Shown piece by piece: positions 45,364-53,706 of a DNA stretch of 64,000 nt (the stretch's first letter is position 1; each line of letters starts with the position of its first letter). The notes beneath the pieces were generated by a model that was given only the letters and a program-made list of their open reading frames with translations, was not told where the DNA came from and did no database searches. The DNA comes from Acinetobacter corruptisaponis (GTDB taxonomy: Bacteria > Pseudomonadota > Gammaproteobacteria > Pseudomonadales > Moraxellaceae): contig NZ_CP125671.1 of NCBI RefSeq assembly GCF_030053775.1, forward strand, positions 1 through 64,000, written 5' to 3'. The position numbers were made by a program, and so were the translations under genes.

Positions 45364-45967
45364 GATTTTCACTCCGACTTCTTTTAACGATATCCAACAC
45401 GGTATTTTTGCTTAGATTGACCAGCCGACCGACTTGTCGATAAGAGTGTCCAGCAGACACCAACTCCAACACTTTAGGTGCCAGACGATCTGACTTGGTA
45501 CGTTGACCAGGACGACGACCAAACACAACGCCCCGCGCTTGTGCCGCTGCTACACCAGAGCGCACACGTTCACGTAGTAAATCTCCCTCAAACTCTGCTA
45601 ATGCAGACATCACAGAAGCCATGAGCTTTCCCTGAGATGTGGAAAGGTCAAACTGCAAACCTGTTTGTGCCACCAGAGATACCCCGAAATGCCCAAGATC
45701 TTGTAATGACTGTACGAGATCCACGGTGCTTCTGCCCCAGCGTGTCAATTCCGTCACCAAGATGGCATCGATTTCACGAGATTGCGCCATGGTCATCAAG
45801 TATTTTCTTTGCAATCTCTCATCCTTACTGCCTGATGCAGTTTCTTTCCAAACACCGACAACATCGTAGCCGCAACGATTGGCGTAGGCACGTAGGTCAT
45901 ATTCCTGTCGTTCGCAGGACTGATCGTTCGTTGATACTCGGCAATAAATGGCCGCATTCTGTCCCAA
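45359..45967 (-). CDS. tnpR: TnpR serine resolvase
   Basis: 202-residue serine recombinase that resolves transposition cointegrates at the res site. The catalytic Ser is in YCRVSTNDQSCERQ (about residue 12), with the Arg-rich LTRWGRSTVDLV helix and a C-terminal helix-turn-helix (SYRQVGRLVNLSKNTVLDIVK). The start is TTG, supported by a near-perfect ribosome-binding site AAGGAGG six bases upstream. The stop lies inside the terminal repeat. Identical in protein sequence to the copy at 61651. Confidence 0.92.
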   Translation of the reverse strand: MGQNAAIYCRVSTNDQSCERQEYDLRAYANRCGYDVVGVWKETASGSKDERLQRKYLMTMAQSREIDAILVTELTRWGRSTVDLVQSLQDLGHFGVSLVAQTGLQFDLSTSQGKLMASVMSALAEFEGDLLRERVRSGVAAAQARGVVFGRRPGQRTKSDRLAPKVLELVSAGHSYRQVGRLVNLSKNTVLDIVKRSRSENP

Positions 45968-46061
45968 TTGAACCTCCTTGCGAAATTGCAGCGCAAAGCT
46001 AAGCGTGGCGGTACAAAATAATGTACCTTTAATAGTTTAGTTTATTTGGGACTAATGAGCC
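45968..46061. promoter_or_regulatory. tnpR-tnpA intergenic region, presumed res site
   Basis: The 94 bp between the divergent tnpR and tnpA genes, where Tn3-family elements carry res and both promoters. It holds a short dyad near GTACAAAATAATGTAC. Exact resolvase subsites could not be assigned. Confidence 0.5.
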
Positions 46062-49028
46062 ATGCCGCGCCATTCTATTTTGTCGTCCACGGAATTGGGA
46101 AGCCTGTTCGAAATTCCAGATGATAGAGCTTTTATGCTTCAGCATTACACTCTGAGTGATTCTGATAAATCCATAGTCCATCAACATCGAGGGGCATCCA
46201 ACAAGCTAGGCTTTGCAATTCAACTTTGCTACATGCGTTACCCTGGAGTGATATTGGGTATTAACGACGAACCATTCAAACCCTTACTTTTCATGATGGC
46301 TGCTCAACTTAGTATATCAGTGGACTGCTGGAATGATTATGGTCAGCGCGAGCAAACAAGACGAGAACATATTGCCGAATTGAAAAAAGTTTTTGGGTTC
46401 AAACTATTCACCTTGAGTGACTATCGGCAATCGGTCAATATGATGGTGGATTTGTCCCTTCAGACAGATAAAGGTCTTATTTTAGCCACAACTCTCGTTG
46501 AAAATTTACGACAAAAATCAGTCCTTTTGCCAGCTATAAATGCAATTGATAGTATTTGCGCAGAAGCAATCACATCTGCCAACCGCATAATTTATACTGC
46601 TTTGACGAGCTCACTTTCAGAAACTCATCGTCAAAATATAGATGCTTTGCTGAACCGTAAAGAGGGCAGCAAACTGACAATATTGGGGTGGCTTAGACAG
46701 TCACCAGCTAAACCAAACTCAAAGTACATGCTTGAGCACATTGAGCGGCTGAAGTGCTTACAAGCCATCGATCTACCTGAAGACATTGGAAAACACGTTC
46801 ATCAAAATCGCTTACTGAAAATTGCTCGCGAAGGTGGGCAAATGACTCCTGCTGATTTGGCCAGATTTGAATCTCAACGTCGATATGCCACTTTGGTAGC
46901 AATCGTTGTGGAGAGTATGGCCACGATCACCGACGAAATTATTGACCTGCATGATCGCATTATTGGAAAGCTATTTGCTATCGCAAAAAATAAACACCAG
47001 CAACAATTTCAATCATCAGGTAAAGCGATCAACGACAAAGTGCGTTTGTATGGGCTTATCGGGAAAGCCTTGCTAGATGCCAAGCAAAATGGCAGTGATC
47101 CGTTTGCCGCCATCGAAACTGTTATTTCATGGGATGCTTTTGCAGCAAGTATTACTGAGGCAGAAAAACTGGCGCAACCCGAAGACTTTGATTTTTTACC
47201 ACGAATTGGCGAGAGCTATGCAACTTTACGCCGTTACGCGCCAGAACTTCTTGCCATACTTAAATTGCGTGCTGCCCCAGCAGCAAAAGATATGCTTGCC
47301 GCTGTAGAGTTGCTCCGCAGCATGAATGTTGATAATACACGAAAAATCCCCTCTAATGCTCCAATAGCGTTTATCAAAAAACGGTGGGCAAGACTAGTCT
47401 TTACCGATGATGGTATTGATCGCCGCTATTACGAAATATGTGTGTTATCTGAACTTAAAAACTCGCTACGGGCTGGGGATCTCTGGGTACAAGGCTCTCG
47501 CCAATTCAAAGACTTCGATGAGTATTTAGTGACTGCTGATAAATTTAATCAGCTAAAACAGTCCAATGAGTTACCTCTAACCATTACTACTGATTGTGAT
47601 CTATATTTGCAAAGTCGCCTTTCACTATTGGAGCAGAAATTAGCAATCATTAATCGCATGGCAGCGACCAACGATTTGCCTGATGCGATGATCAATCAAT
47701 CTGGTCTAAAAATAACACCTCTCGATGCCGTGGCTCCTGATACAGCCCAAACTTTAATTGACCAAACAGCAATGCTGTTACCACATATCAAGATCACCGA
47801 ATTATTAATGGAGGTCGATGAATGGACAGGCTTTACTCGACACTTCACTCATTTGAAAACGGATGACACTGCGAAGGATAAAGCGTTATTGCTCACGACC
47901 ATACTGGCTGATGCAATTAATTTAGGGCTGACGAAAATGGCCGAATCATGTCCTGGTACAACTTATGCCAAACTCTCATGGCTACAGGCTTGGCATATCC
48001 GTGATGAAACTTATTCAACGGCATTGGCCGAATTGGTGAATGCTCAATTGAAACAACCTTTCGCTGAAAACTGGGGAGATGGCACTACCTCCTCATCAGA
48101 TGGCCAACGCTTCCGCGCAGGTGGCAGAGCTGAAAGTACAGGACATATCAATCCAAAATATGGCGCAGAGCCTGGAAGGTTATTTTATACACACATTTCT
48201 GATCAATACGCACCATTTAGCAGTAAGCTGATCAATGTGGGCGTTCGTGATTCAACCTATGTTCTTGATGGGCTGCTGTATCACGAGTCTGATTTACGCA
48301 TCGAGGAACACTACACCGATACGGCTGGATTCACCGACCATGTTTTTGCACTCATGCACATGCTAGGGTTTCGATTTGCACCACGAATTCGTGATCTGGG
48401 CGATACGAAACTCTATATTCCAAAGTCAGACATAGACTATGCCGCACTTAAACCCATGATTGGCGGCACACTGAATATCAAACAGATTCGTACTCATTGG
48501 GACGATATTTTGCGTCTGGCCGCATCAATCAAGCAAGGGACTGTCACAGCGTCGCTAATGCTACGTAAACTCGGTAGTTATCCACGACAGAATGGTTTGG
48601 CATTGGCATTACGAGAGCTGGGGCGTATTAAGCGCACACTGTTTATCTTGGATTGGTTGCAAAGCGTAGAACTACGCCGTCGGGTTCAAGCTGGATTAAA
48701 TAAAGGTGAAGCCCGTAATGCATTAGCGCGCGCCGTTTTCTTTTATCGATTGGGTGAGATTCGAGATCGAAGCTTTGAGCAACAGCGTTATCGAGCCAGT
48801 GGCTTGAATCTAGTGACCGCCGCCATTGTATTGTGGAACACGGTTTATTTAGAGAGAGCGACTAACGCCCTACGAGGGCATGGTCGCACAGTCGATGATA
48901 CCTTGCTGCAATATCTGTCACCGCTGGGGTGGGAGCACATCAATTTAACTGGGGATTATCTATGGCGAAGCAAAGCCAAGATAGGTGGTGGAAAATTTAG
49001 GCCATTGCGCGCAATTGAAAAACCTTAG
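46062..49028 (+). CDS. tnpA: Tn3-family transposase TnpA, full length
   Basis: 988-residue transposase of the Tn3 superfamily, normal length. The N-terminal DUF4158-type DNA-binding region (about 1-170) and the DDE catalytic half are present. The conserved first Asp motif is seen in WGDGTTSSSDGQRF (about residue 675-690), and ALRELGRIKRTLF, NALARAVFF and ALRGHGRTV lie in the C-terminal part. It ends inside the right terminal repeat. This is the only complete transposase for the composite element and can also act on the defective right arm. Confidence 0.93.
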   Translation: MPRHSILSSTELGSLFEIPDDRAFMLQHYTLSDSDKSIVHQHRGASNKLGFAIQLCYMRYPGVILGINDEPFKPLLFMMAAQLSISVDCWNDYGQREQTRREHIAELKKVFGFKLFTLSDYRQSVNMMVDLSLQTDKGLILATTLVENLRQKSVLLPAINAIDSICAEAITSANRIIYTALTSSLSETHRQNIDALLNRKEGSKLTILGWLRQSPAKPNSKYMLEHIERLKCLQAIDLPEDIGKHVHQNRLLKIAREGGQMTPADLARFESQRRYATLVAIVVESMATITDEIIDLHDRIIGKLFAIAKNKHQQQFQSSGKAINDKVRLYGLIGKALLDAKQNGSDPFAAIETVISWDAFAASITEAEKLAQPEDFDFLPRIGESYATLRRYAPELLAILKLRAAPAAKDMLAAVELLRSMNVDNTRKIPSNAPIAFIKKRWARLVFTDDGIDRRYYEICVLSELKNSLRAGDLWVQGSRQFKDFDEYLVTADKFNQLKQSNELPLTITTDCDLYLQSRLSLLEQKLAIINRMAATNDLPDAMINQSGLKITPLDAVAPDTAQTLIDQTAMLLPHIKITELLMEVDEWTGFTRHFTHLKTDDTAKDKALLLTTILADAINLGLTKMAESCPGTTYAKLSWLQAWHIRDETYSTALAELVNAQLKQPFAENWGDGTTSSSDGQRFRAGGRAESTGHINPKYGAEPGRLFYTHISDQYAPFSSKLINVGVRDSTYVLDGLLYHESDLRIEEHYTDTAGFTDHVFALMHMLGFRFAPRIRDLGDTKLYIPKSDIDYAALKPMIGGTLNIKQIRTHWDDILRLAASIKQGTVTASLMLRKLGSYPRQNGLALALRELGRIKRTLFILDWLQSVELRRRVQAGLNKGEARNALARAVFFYRLGEIRDRSFEQQRYRASGLNLVTAAIVLWNTVYLERATNALRGHGRTVDDTLLQYLSPLGWEHINLTGDYLWRSKAKIGGGKFRPLRAIEKP

Positions 49029-49061
49029 CGTGCTATATTTTCCGTTTCCTGAGACGACCCC
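49024..49061 (-). repeat. transposon terminal inverted repeat 2 (inner left)
   Basis: 38 bp ending CCCC, inverted relative to 45326-45363. Includes the tnpA stop codon region. Confidence 0.9.
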
Positions 49062-49202
49062 TACAAGGGCCGTAAGCCGTCACTGACTCCTGAACAAGTG
49101 GCTCTGCTGCATCAACGTCTTGAATCTGGCGACTACAAAACCAAGCGAGCATTGGCGAAGGAGTTTGGGATTTCTGCGCCAACGCTGTATCGGTATCAGT
49201 AG
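49062..49202 (+). pseudogene. C-terminal fragment of another resolvase
   Basis: 46 codons reading YKGRKPSLTPEQVALLHQRL to LAKEFGISAPTLYRYQ and a stop: the C-terminal helix-turn-helix of a Tn3-type resolvase different from the flanking tnpR. It directly abuts the transposon end, so the unit inserted into, or recombined with, an older Tn3-type resolvase gene. Confidence 0.8.
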
Positions 49203-49293
49203 TAGTTCCAGCTATTTGATATTATTTGTCTATCTATTGAAAATTTTTCTGAGTAAAACAGGGTCGGCATCCTGAACTGAGCTTGCTCCAATT

Positions 49294-49713
49294 TTATTTG
49301 CTGCTAACCGTAAACAGGAATCGACCGATACAAACCAACTTGCCATCAAGTAGTAACTGAACCGATACTGTCGTAATGCGCCGACCCGCACGAACAATAC
49401 TGGGGACTGCCTGTAACGTACCTATAAATGCTGGCCGCAGGTAATCAAAGGTCATCGTGGAGCATAAGGGCAGCTCATTATCACCACGCTGACGGGCAAG
49501 ATAGGCGGCGGCGGCCACTTCACCAAAACTCGCGAGAATGCCGCCATGAAACGTGCCAATCATCGGGTTGCCGATATGCGAATCACGAAAGTCCATAAAG
49601 TACTGTATTTCTCCATGTTGCATTTCCTCACGAAAACCTAGAAAATCGACAAAAGGCTCGTCACACAATTTTAGTGGGGGTGTTTCCGCGCTCATCTGAT
49701 TTACTATACTCAT
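49294..49713 (-). CDS. hotdog-fold thioesterase (PaaI-like), second
   Basis: About 139 residues from Met 49713 (MSIVNQMSAETPPLKL). The hotdog pattern is clear: HIGNPMIGTFHGGILASFGEVAAAA (active-site helix with HGG) and a closing strand LLLDGKLVCIGRFLFTV. Such enzymes cleave acyl-CoA or acyl-carrier thioesters. Its start lies one base after the stop of the first thioesterase gene, so the two are coupled and could form a heteromer. A longer upstream frame overlaps that gene and is unlikely. Last gene of the TetR-led operon. Confidence 0.82.
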   Translation of the reverse strand: MSIVNQMSAETPPLKLCDEPFVDFLGFREEMQHGEIQYFMDFRDSHIGNPMIGTFHGGILASFGEVAAAAYLARQRGDNELPLCSTMTFDYLRPAFIGTLQAVPSIVRAGRRITTVSVQLLLDGKLVCIGRFLFTVSSK

Positions 49714-49714
49714 A

Positions 49715-50179
49715 TCACTCGCCTCGCGCTTCATTGCTGTCAAAAGAGGGTCCCATCGTGCCGATTGCGAAAGAACCAGTGACAGTAGCCAGTAGCTCAC
49801 CACTGTCTTCTGCAACCGCTCGGCCCGTGATAAAGGCCACCGTATCGGTTCTACCAATGCAATCCACTATCGCCTTTAAACCTACCGCAGAGGGAATACG
49901 TCGCAAAAAATCGACACGCAAATCAATAGTGGCAATCGGCTCTAACGACCGCAATGACGAAAAAATAGATAAGCCGCAAGTCGTATCCAGCAGCGTCACC
50001 AAAGCCCCTCGATGCAGTGAGCCTTTACGGTCAGAGAGTTGCTCAGAGAAGGGCATCGTCATCTCGGCATGACCATCGCTCACTGCACCAACACTAATAT
50101 TGAACATATTGAATAAAGGGTGATTAGTACCAAAAAACGCCTTAGCCATGGTCAGGTGTGCCGTGTTATTACTGTCCAT
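49715..50179 (-). CDS. hotdog-fold thioesterase (PaaI-like), first
   Basis: About 154 residues from Met 50179 (MDSNNTAHLTMAKAFF), which follows a GGGAG ribosome-binding site. The PaaI/hotdog features are SDRKGSLHRGALVTLLDTTCGLSIFSS, where HRG takes the place of HGG, and ATIDLRVDFLRRIP. Likely acyl-CoA thioesterase. The earlier Met at 50239 would overlap the BtrH-like gene by 4 bp and lacks that site. It lies between the BtrH-like gene and the second thioesterase in one leftward operon. Confidence 0.82.
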   Translation of the reverse strand: MDSNNTAHLTMAKAFFGTNHPLFNMFNISVGAVSDGHAEMTMPFSEQLSDRKGSLHRGALVTLLDTTCGLSIFSSLRSLEPIATIDLRVDFLRRIPSAVGLKAIVDCIGRTDTVAFITGRAVAEDSGELLATVTGSFAIGTMGPSFDSNEARGE

Positions 50180-50235
50180 TTTTGAACTCCCGCCATTGCT
50201 GGCTGATTTTATTGCGAAAAAATTAGCGGCACGTC

Positions 50236-51207
50236 TCAAAGTGCAAGGGCGGCATCTGTATAATTACGTTCGGCCTGCATCACCGCCACAATGGCCTCTT
50301 CAATGGCGGCATATGGAAAGTTTGTGCTTTCCGAGGCAGACTTCAAACACATGGCTAATGCCGTCCATGCTTTTTCGCAAGCCCTCATTAACAGGGGCAG
50401 TCGATATTGCTGTACACTTGCGTCATAGTGAACCGCTTCATCAAGGAATTCAGCGTACATTTTGCGGAAGCCGCCGCCACCTGTGCCACGCTTTTCAATA
50501 ATTTGGTAGGCAAATCGGGTCGTCCAGTGCCAATCGCCTGTGGCTCCCCAACGACTCAGTTCGGCCAGCCATGTTTCCAGTGCCGATATGCCACTCACAG
50601 CTAATGACTTGGCGTTGTCATGGATGACACCGGTAATCATCTCGGGGGTAATTTCGCCTTGAAACGCGGTGGGCGTGAACATATTGCCATAGTGAATAAA
50701 TGGGGGCTGTGTAGAAAAACGTGCGCGGGTCAGTGCCTCTCGCGTCACCGACAAAACACTCGGACGCTCGGTATCGGTGACAAATACCGCACCTGTCTCT
50801 GGATTTCTCGACCAAGCGGCTATGGCGTGACCGGGAAAGTGCGTGCTGCTGTTGAAGTAAGGTAAATAAAAAATATCCGTCAGCAACAGGGTGGGGTGAC
50901 CCGCATCCAAACATTTCTCCAGCGCGGTGGCTGCCGATTCGGGTGACTCGAAGGTTTGCCACTCAAAGGGTATACCGATACTTTCAAATACGCGCGCTTC
51001 AAACCCCAAAGACCGCACATGCACTAAAAATGGCACAGGGGCGTCAGCCATTTCCAAATAGGTCACGCCAAGCCCTGAGCCTAATCCAAAGCACATGGCC
51101 TCGGAAATATTCAGCCCATTAAACTCGAGCAAATCACGAATTGCGGAGCTGCCACAATGCCTCCCGATGGCGTGCGTGATACGGGATGGAGTCTTATAGT
51201 TGGTCAC
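50236..51207 (-). CDS. BtrH N-terminal / DUF4872 domain protein
   Basis: 323 residues resembling BtrH, the butirosin acyl-transfer enzyme with a cysteine-peptidase-like fold, followed by a DUF4872-type C-terminal half. Likely catalytic residues are Cys18 in GRHCGSSAIRDLL and the His in FPGHAIAAWSRN. In butirosin synthesis BtrH moves an acyl group from a carrier protein to an amine; here, next to two thioesterases, an acyl-handling role is plausible but not shown. The gene overlaps tetR by 4 bp (ATGA), so they are co-translated. Confidence 0.75.
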   Translation of the reverse strand: MTNYKTPSRITHAIGRHCGSSAIRDLLEFNGLNISEAMCFGLGSGLGVTYLEMADAPVPFLVHVRSLGFEARVFESIGIPFEWQTFESPESAATALEKCLDAGHPTLLLTDIFYLPYFNSSTHFPGHAIAAWSRNPETGAVFVTDTERPSVLSVTREALTRARFSTQPPFIHYGNMFTPTAFQGEITPEMITGVIHDNAKSLAVSGISALETWLAELSRWGATGDWHWTTRFAYQIIEKRGTGGGGFRKMYAEFLDEAVHYDASVQQYRLPLLMRACEKAWTALAMCLKSASESTNFPYAAIEEAIVAVMQAERNYTDAALAL

Positions 51208-51842
51208 AGGTTTTTTGCCTCTTCGTGAAAATCTGGATTAAGGATGCCTCTTGTCATCATCTGCCATATCGCATCCGCGATCTGTTCAAGATTGTACTTA
51301 CCATTTTCTTTATACCAAGTGGCAGCCCAGTTTATTGCTCCTAGCCCAATCAGTCTTAACAGATCTGCATCCACATCGTTTCGGATACAACCATAAGACT
51401 GCAGATCATCAAGAATTGTCTGCCAATATCGCTCGTATCTGTCTCTCTCAGCAATAATCTGCTCACGTGCGACTCCATGTACCGAGCGCCACTCAAACAA
51501 CAACACATAAACCATATCGTCACCCGACATAAGGATATCGACATGTGTCTGCAGTGCCGATTGCATTTTTTTGAGTGGATCTTGAATCGCGGAAGTCGCC
51601 TCAACAATCCTGTAAATAGTTCTCTCAATAGCAAGCCGCATCATATCAACCAAAATATCGTCTTTACTACGATAGCGGTAATGCAGACTGCCTGGAAGAA
51701 TACCACAAGCACTGGCAATTTCTCGCACACTGGTACGCTCAAAACCCTTTTCTCGAAACAGCTTGGCAGAAGCGGCTAATACTCTCTCGCGGTCAGCAAC
51801 TTCGACTCGCGTAGATTCACTACTCAACATAGTTTGACTCAT
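51204..51842 (-). CDS. TetR-family regulator
   Basis: 212 residues with a classical TetR helix-turn-helix (LAASAKLFREKGFERTSVREIASACGI, about 23-50) and a ligand-binding domain of the QacR/FadR-like kind (contains WYKENGKYNLEQIADAIWQMM). It overlaps the BtrH-like gene by 4 bp. A 22-bp perfect palindrome lies 25 bp before its start and two TTGGTC-N4-GACCAA sites stand before the upstream hydrolase gene, so it probably represses itself, the operon and that gene. The ligand is unknown; an acyl-CoA or hydrocarbon product is a reasonable guess. Confidence 0.85.
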   Translation of the reverse strand: MSQTMLSSESTRVEVADRERVLAASAKLFREKGFERTSVREIASACGILPGSLHYRYRSKDDILVDMMRLAIERTIYRIVEATSAIQDPLKKMQSALQTHVDILMSGDDMVYVLLFEWRSVHGVAREQIIAERDRYERYWQTILDDLQSYGCIRNDVDADLLRLIGLGAINWAATWYKENGKYNLEQIADAIWQMMTRGILNPDFHEEAKNL

Positions 51843-51866
51843 AACATTATATCAATAAGACAGGTT

Positions 51867-51888
51867 ACTCGACTTGGTCAAGTCGAGT
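51867..51888. promoter_or_regulatory. TetR-type operator (22-bp palindrome)
   Basis: Arms ACTCGACTTG and CAAGTCGAGT around GT, a perfect dyad between the hydrolase gene and tetR. Its core CTTGGTCAAG shares the TTGGTC half-site with the operators at 52903 and 52937. Confidence 0.75.
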
Positions 51889-51913
51889 CGAGTCTTTCAC
51901 GGTCTCTCCTGAT

Positions 51914-52783
51914 CTATACAGCTTTTGCAATGGGGACATTAAAAACAATTCGTGACGCTTCCATAGGGTCTTGATGCTTATCATATTCAGCCAGCCAAGA
52001 ATTAACCTTTTCTGGGATTTCGGTGTCGCTAGGATGGAAACCTGGCTTAAACCAGTCCAGATAGCGTGGAATAAGTCTGGTAATCAGGCCACGTGGTCCA
52101 TAGAGGCGATAAAATCCCTTAGCAAGCACCAATGGCTGACCTTGTAGTTTGTCAATTTTCAACATATGCCAAAGAACTGAGCCAACCACCGCATGTACCA
52201 GTAGCGTTCCGATAATCAAAGCAGATGCGCGGGTGAAATACCCCCCACCTGCCGCTGTTTCGTAAACATCAAAGGCTACTGTTTTGTGTTCGACTTCTTC
52301 TACCCCATGCCACATGAACATGGCACGCATTGCGGGATGAGCATTCTTGAACATCTCACCCTCACCCTCCATAGCACCCTCGCCTAGTACAGCAGTAATA
52401 TGTTCAAAGGCAGCTGTCATGGCCAACAGATACTTGGCGGGCAGGTGTTTTTGGGAGAGCCGAATAAATAATTTGAATCTTGCGATGACCTTTTCGACAT
52501 GAATGCCTTGCGACTGCATCACCGCATTATACTGGTCATGCACAATGCCATGTTGCGCTTCTTGGCGAAAAAAGTTTTTGATATCTTCTCTCAGTTTAGG
52601 ATCTGTGACCAGATCCTGATAGTTACGCACCGACTGAATAAAAAAACGCTCTCCATCGGGGAAGTGAATAGAAAGTGCATCAAAGAAGCGTGTTAACACC
52701 GGGTCACCGTCGTTCCAAAAAACTGGAACATCACTTAAATCAAACCGCGGCTTACGTGGCTGGATATTGATCATATGAGTCAT
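51914..52783 (-). CDS. PF10118-type metal-dependent hydrolase
   Basis: About 289 residues from Met 52783 (MTHMINIQPRKPRFDLSD), preceded by AAGGAAA. It matches the COG3687 / PF10118 predicted metal-dependent hydrolases: His/Glu motifs FFRQEAQHGIVHDQYN, AAFEHITAVLGEG and WHGVEEVEHKTVAFDVY, resembling a four-helix diiron-type scaffold. The reaction is unknown; relatives are common beside alkane- and lipid-degradation genes. It is leftward, upstream of tetR, with two palindromic operators in its promoter. Confidence 0.82.
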   Translation of the reverse strand: MTHMINIQPRKPRFDLSDVPVFWNDGDPVLTRFFDALSIHFPDGERFFIQSVRNYQDLVTDPKLREDIKNFFRQEAQHGIVHDQYNAVMQSQGIHVEKVIARFKLFIRLSQKHLPAKYLLAMTAAFEHITAVLGEGAMEGEGEMFKNAHPAMRAMFMWHGVEEVEHKTVAFDVYETAAGGGYFTRASALIIGTLLVHAVVGSVLWHMLKIDKLQGQPLVLAKGFYRLYGPRGLITRLIPRYLDWFKPGFHPSDTEIPEKVNSWLAEYDKHQDPMEASRIVFNVPIAKAV

Positions 52784-52902
52784 GGCGAGAGTTTCCTTGT
52801 AAAGGCATCGAATGTCTGTAAACCTGCTATCACATTTGACCTTGAGCAATATTTTTCACCTTGGTCAGGCACAGCAAATATCACACAAGAATTCAACGGG
52901 TA

Positions 52903-52918
52903 TTGGTCAAATGACCAA
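52903..52918. promoter_or_regulatory. palindromic operator 1 before hydrolase gene
   Basis: TTGGTC-AAAT-GACCAA, perfect dyad, about 120 bp before the hydrolase start. Probable TetR-family binding site. Confidence 0.7.
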
Positions 52919-52936
52919 ATGCATATTTTGAATATA

Positions 52937-52952
52937 TTGGTCGATTGACCAA
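52937..52952. promoter_or_regulatory. palindromic operator 2 before hydrolase gene
   Basis: TTGGTC-GATT-GACCAA, 34 bp from operator 1 (start to start). The pair suggests cooperative binding by two dimers. Confidence 0.7.
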
Positions 52953-53085
52953 ATGTCAAGCCTGTCCTCAAAATTTGATAGAATGAGTTAACAACGCAGC
53001 AGGTGAGCCAGATCATCTTTGACATCGAATATAGCTACCAGACCTTTTGGCAGAGGTGTTTTTTTAATGTTAGTTTTTTTACATT

Positions 53086-53668
53086 AGAGTGTGTTGACGT
53101 TTGAAAATATTGATTGCAAATTGGAGGCAGACTCAGAGAATTAAAGCTCTCCCCATCCGAGTCCACCATGCCACGCTTTATGCTGAACGACCAACATTGA
53201 GCAAAGATTTCTCCTATGCTCAAGCAACAGGACATTGATCACAAACCAAATTTACGGCTCACCGTAGAAGCCATGCTCTACAGAATGTGGGTGAAATGTC
53301 CATGGCTAGACCTACCTCCTGACTGAGTTTGGTCAGCAGCCTAATCTCTACAAAAGATACAACGACTGGTCAGCAAAAGGTTTTTTCCAAAGCATACTCA
53401 GGGTTTTATCTACTGACTCTGATATAGAGTAGGGGTTATGGATAGCAATTACGTCAAGGCACATCAACATAATGCACGTGCTGCAACTCACGATCAGGAG
53501 GCGATTGGCTTAAGTCGAGGTAGCAAGACAAGTAAGATCCATCTTGCCGTAGATGGGTATGGATTACCCATCGTGTTTGCGATCACGGGTGGTGAATTAC
53601 ACAAAGCCAAAGCTGCACCTGACTTGCTCTCACAGGTATCTATCGATGCCATTCTGATTAACATCTGA
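53086..53668 (+). pseudogene. decayed IS5-family element
   Basis: Remnant of an IS5-family transposase. From 53168 it reads MPRFMLNDQH, a stop, then AKISPMLKQQDIDHKPNL and AMLYRMWVKCPWLDLPPD. After several stops and shifts, 53438-53668 still reads MDSNYVKAHQHNARAATHDQ and IGLSRGSKTSKIHLAVDGYG. The left end near 53086 carries GAGTGTGTTGACG, like IS5-family termini. No intact right end is seen. It separates the TetR-led genes from the P450 genes. Confidence 0.75.
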
Positions 53669-53706
53669 ATCAGCGTAATGCAAATCTAGCCTGATGTAGT
53701 TTTAAG

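Larger units (their letters stand above)
45326..49061 (+). mobile_element. Tn3-family (Tn21-like) unit, left arm, intact
   Basis: 3,736-bp unit with 38-bp ends at 45326-45363 and 49024-49061, divergent tnpR and tnpA, and no cargo of its own. Its inner flank (TACAA) does not match TTCAT, so it did not insert here alone. Confidence 0.88.

Noticed and set aside
45637..46002. Plus-strand frame of 121 codons opposite tnpR, repeated at 61616-61981
   Set aside because: Exact antisense shadow of the resolvase gene, present wherever tnpR is.
53035..53235. Minus-strand 66-codon frame over the IS5 remnant
   Set aside because: The plus strand carries recognisable transposase sequence, so this is a shadow frame.
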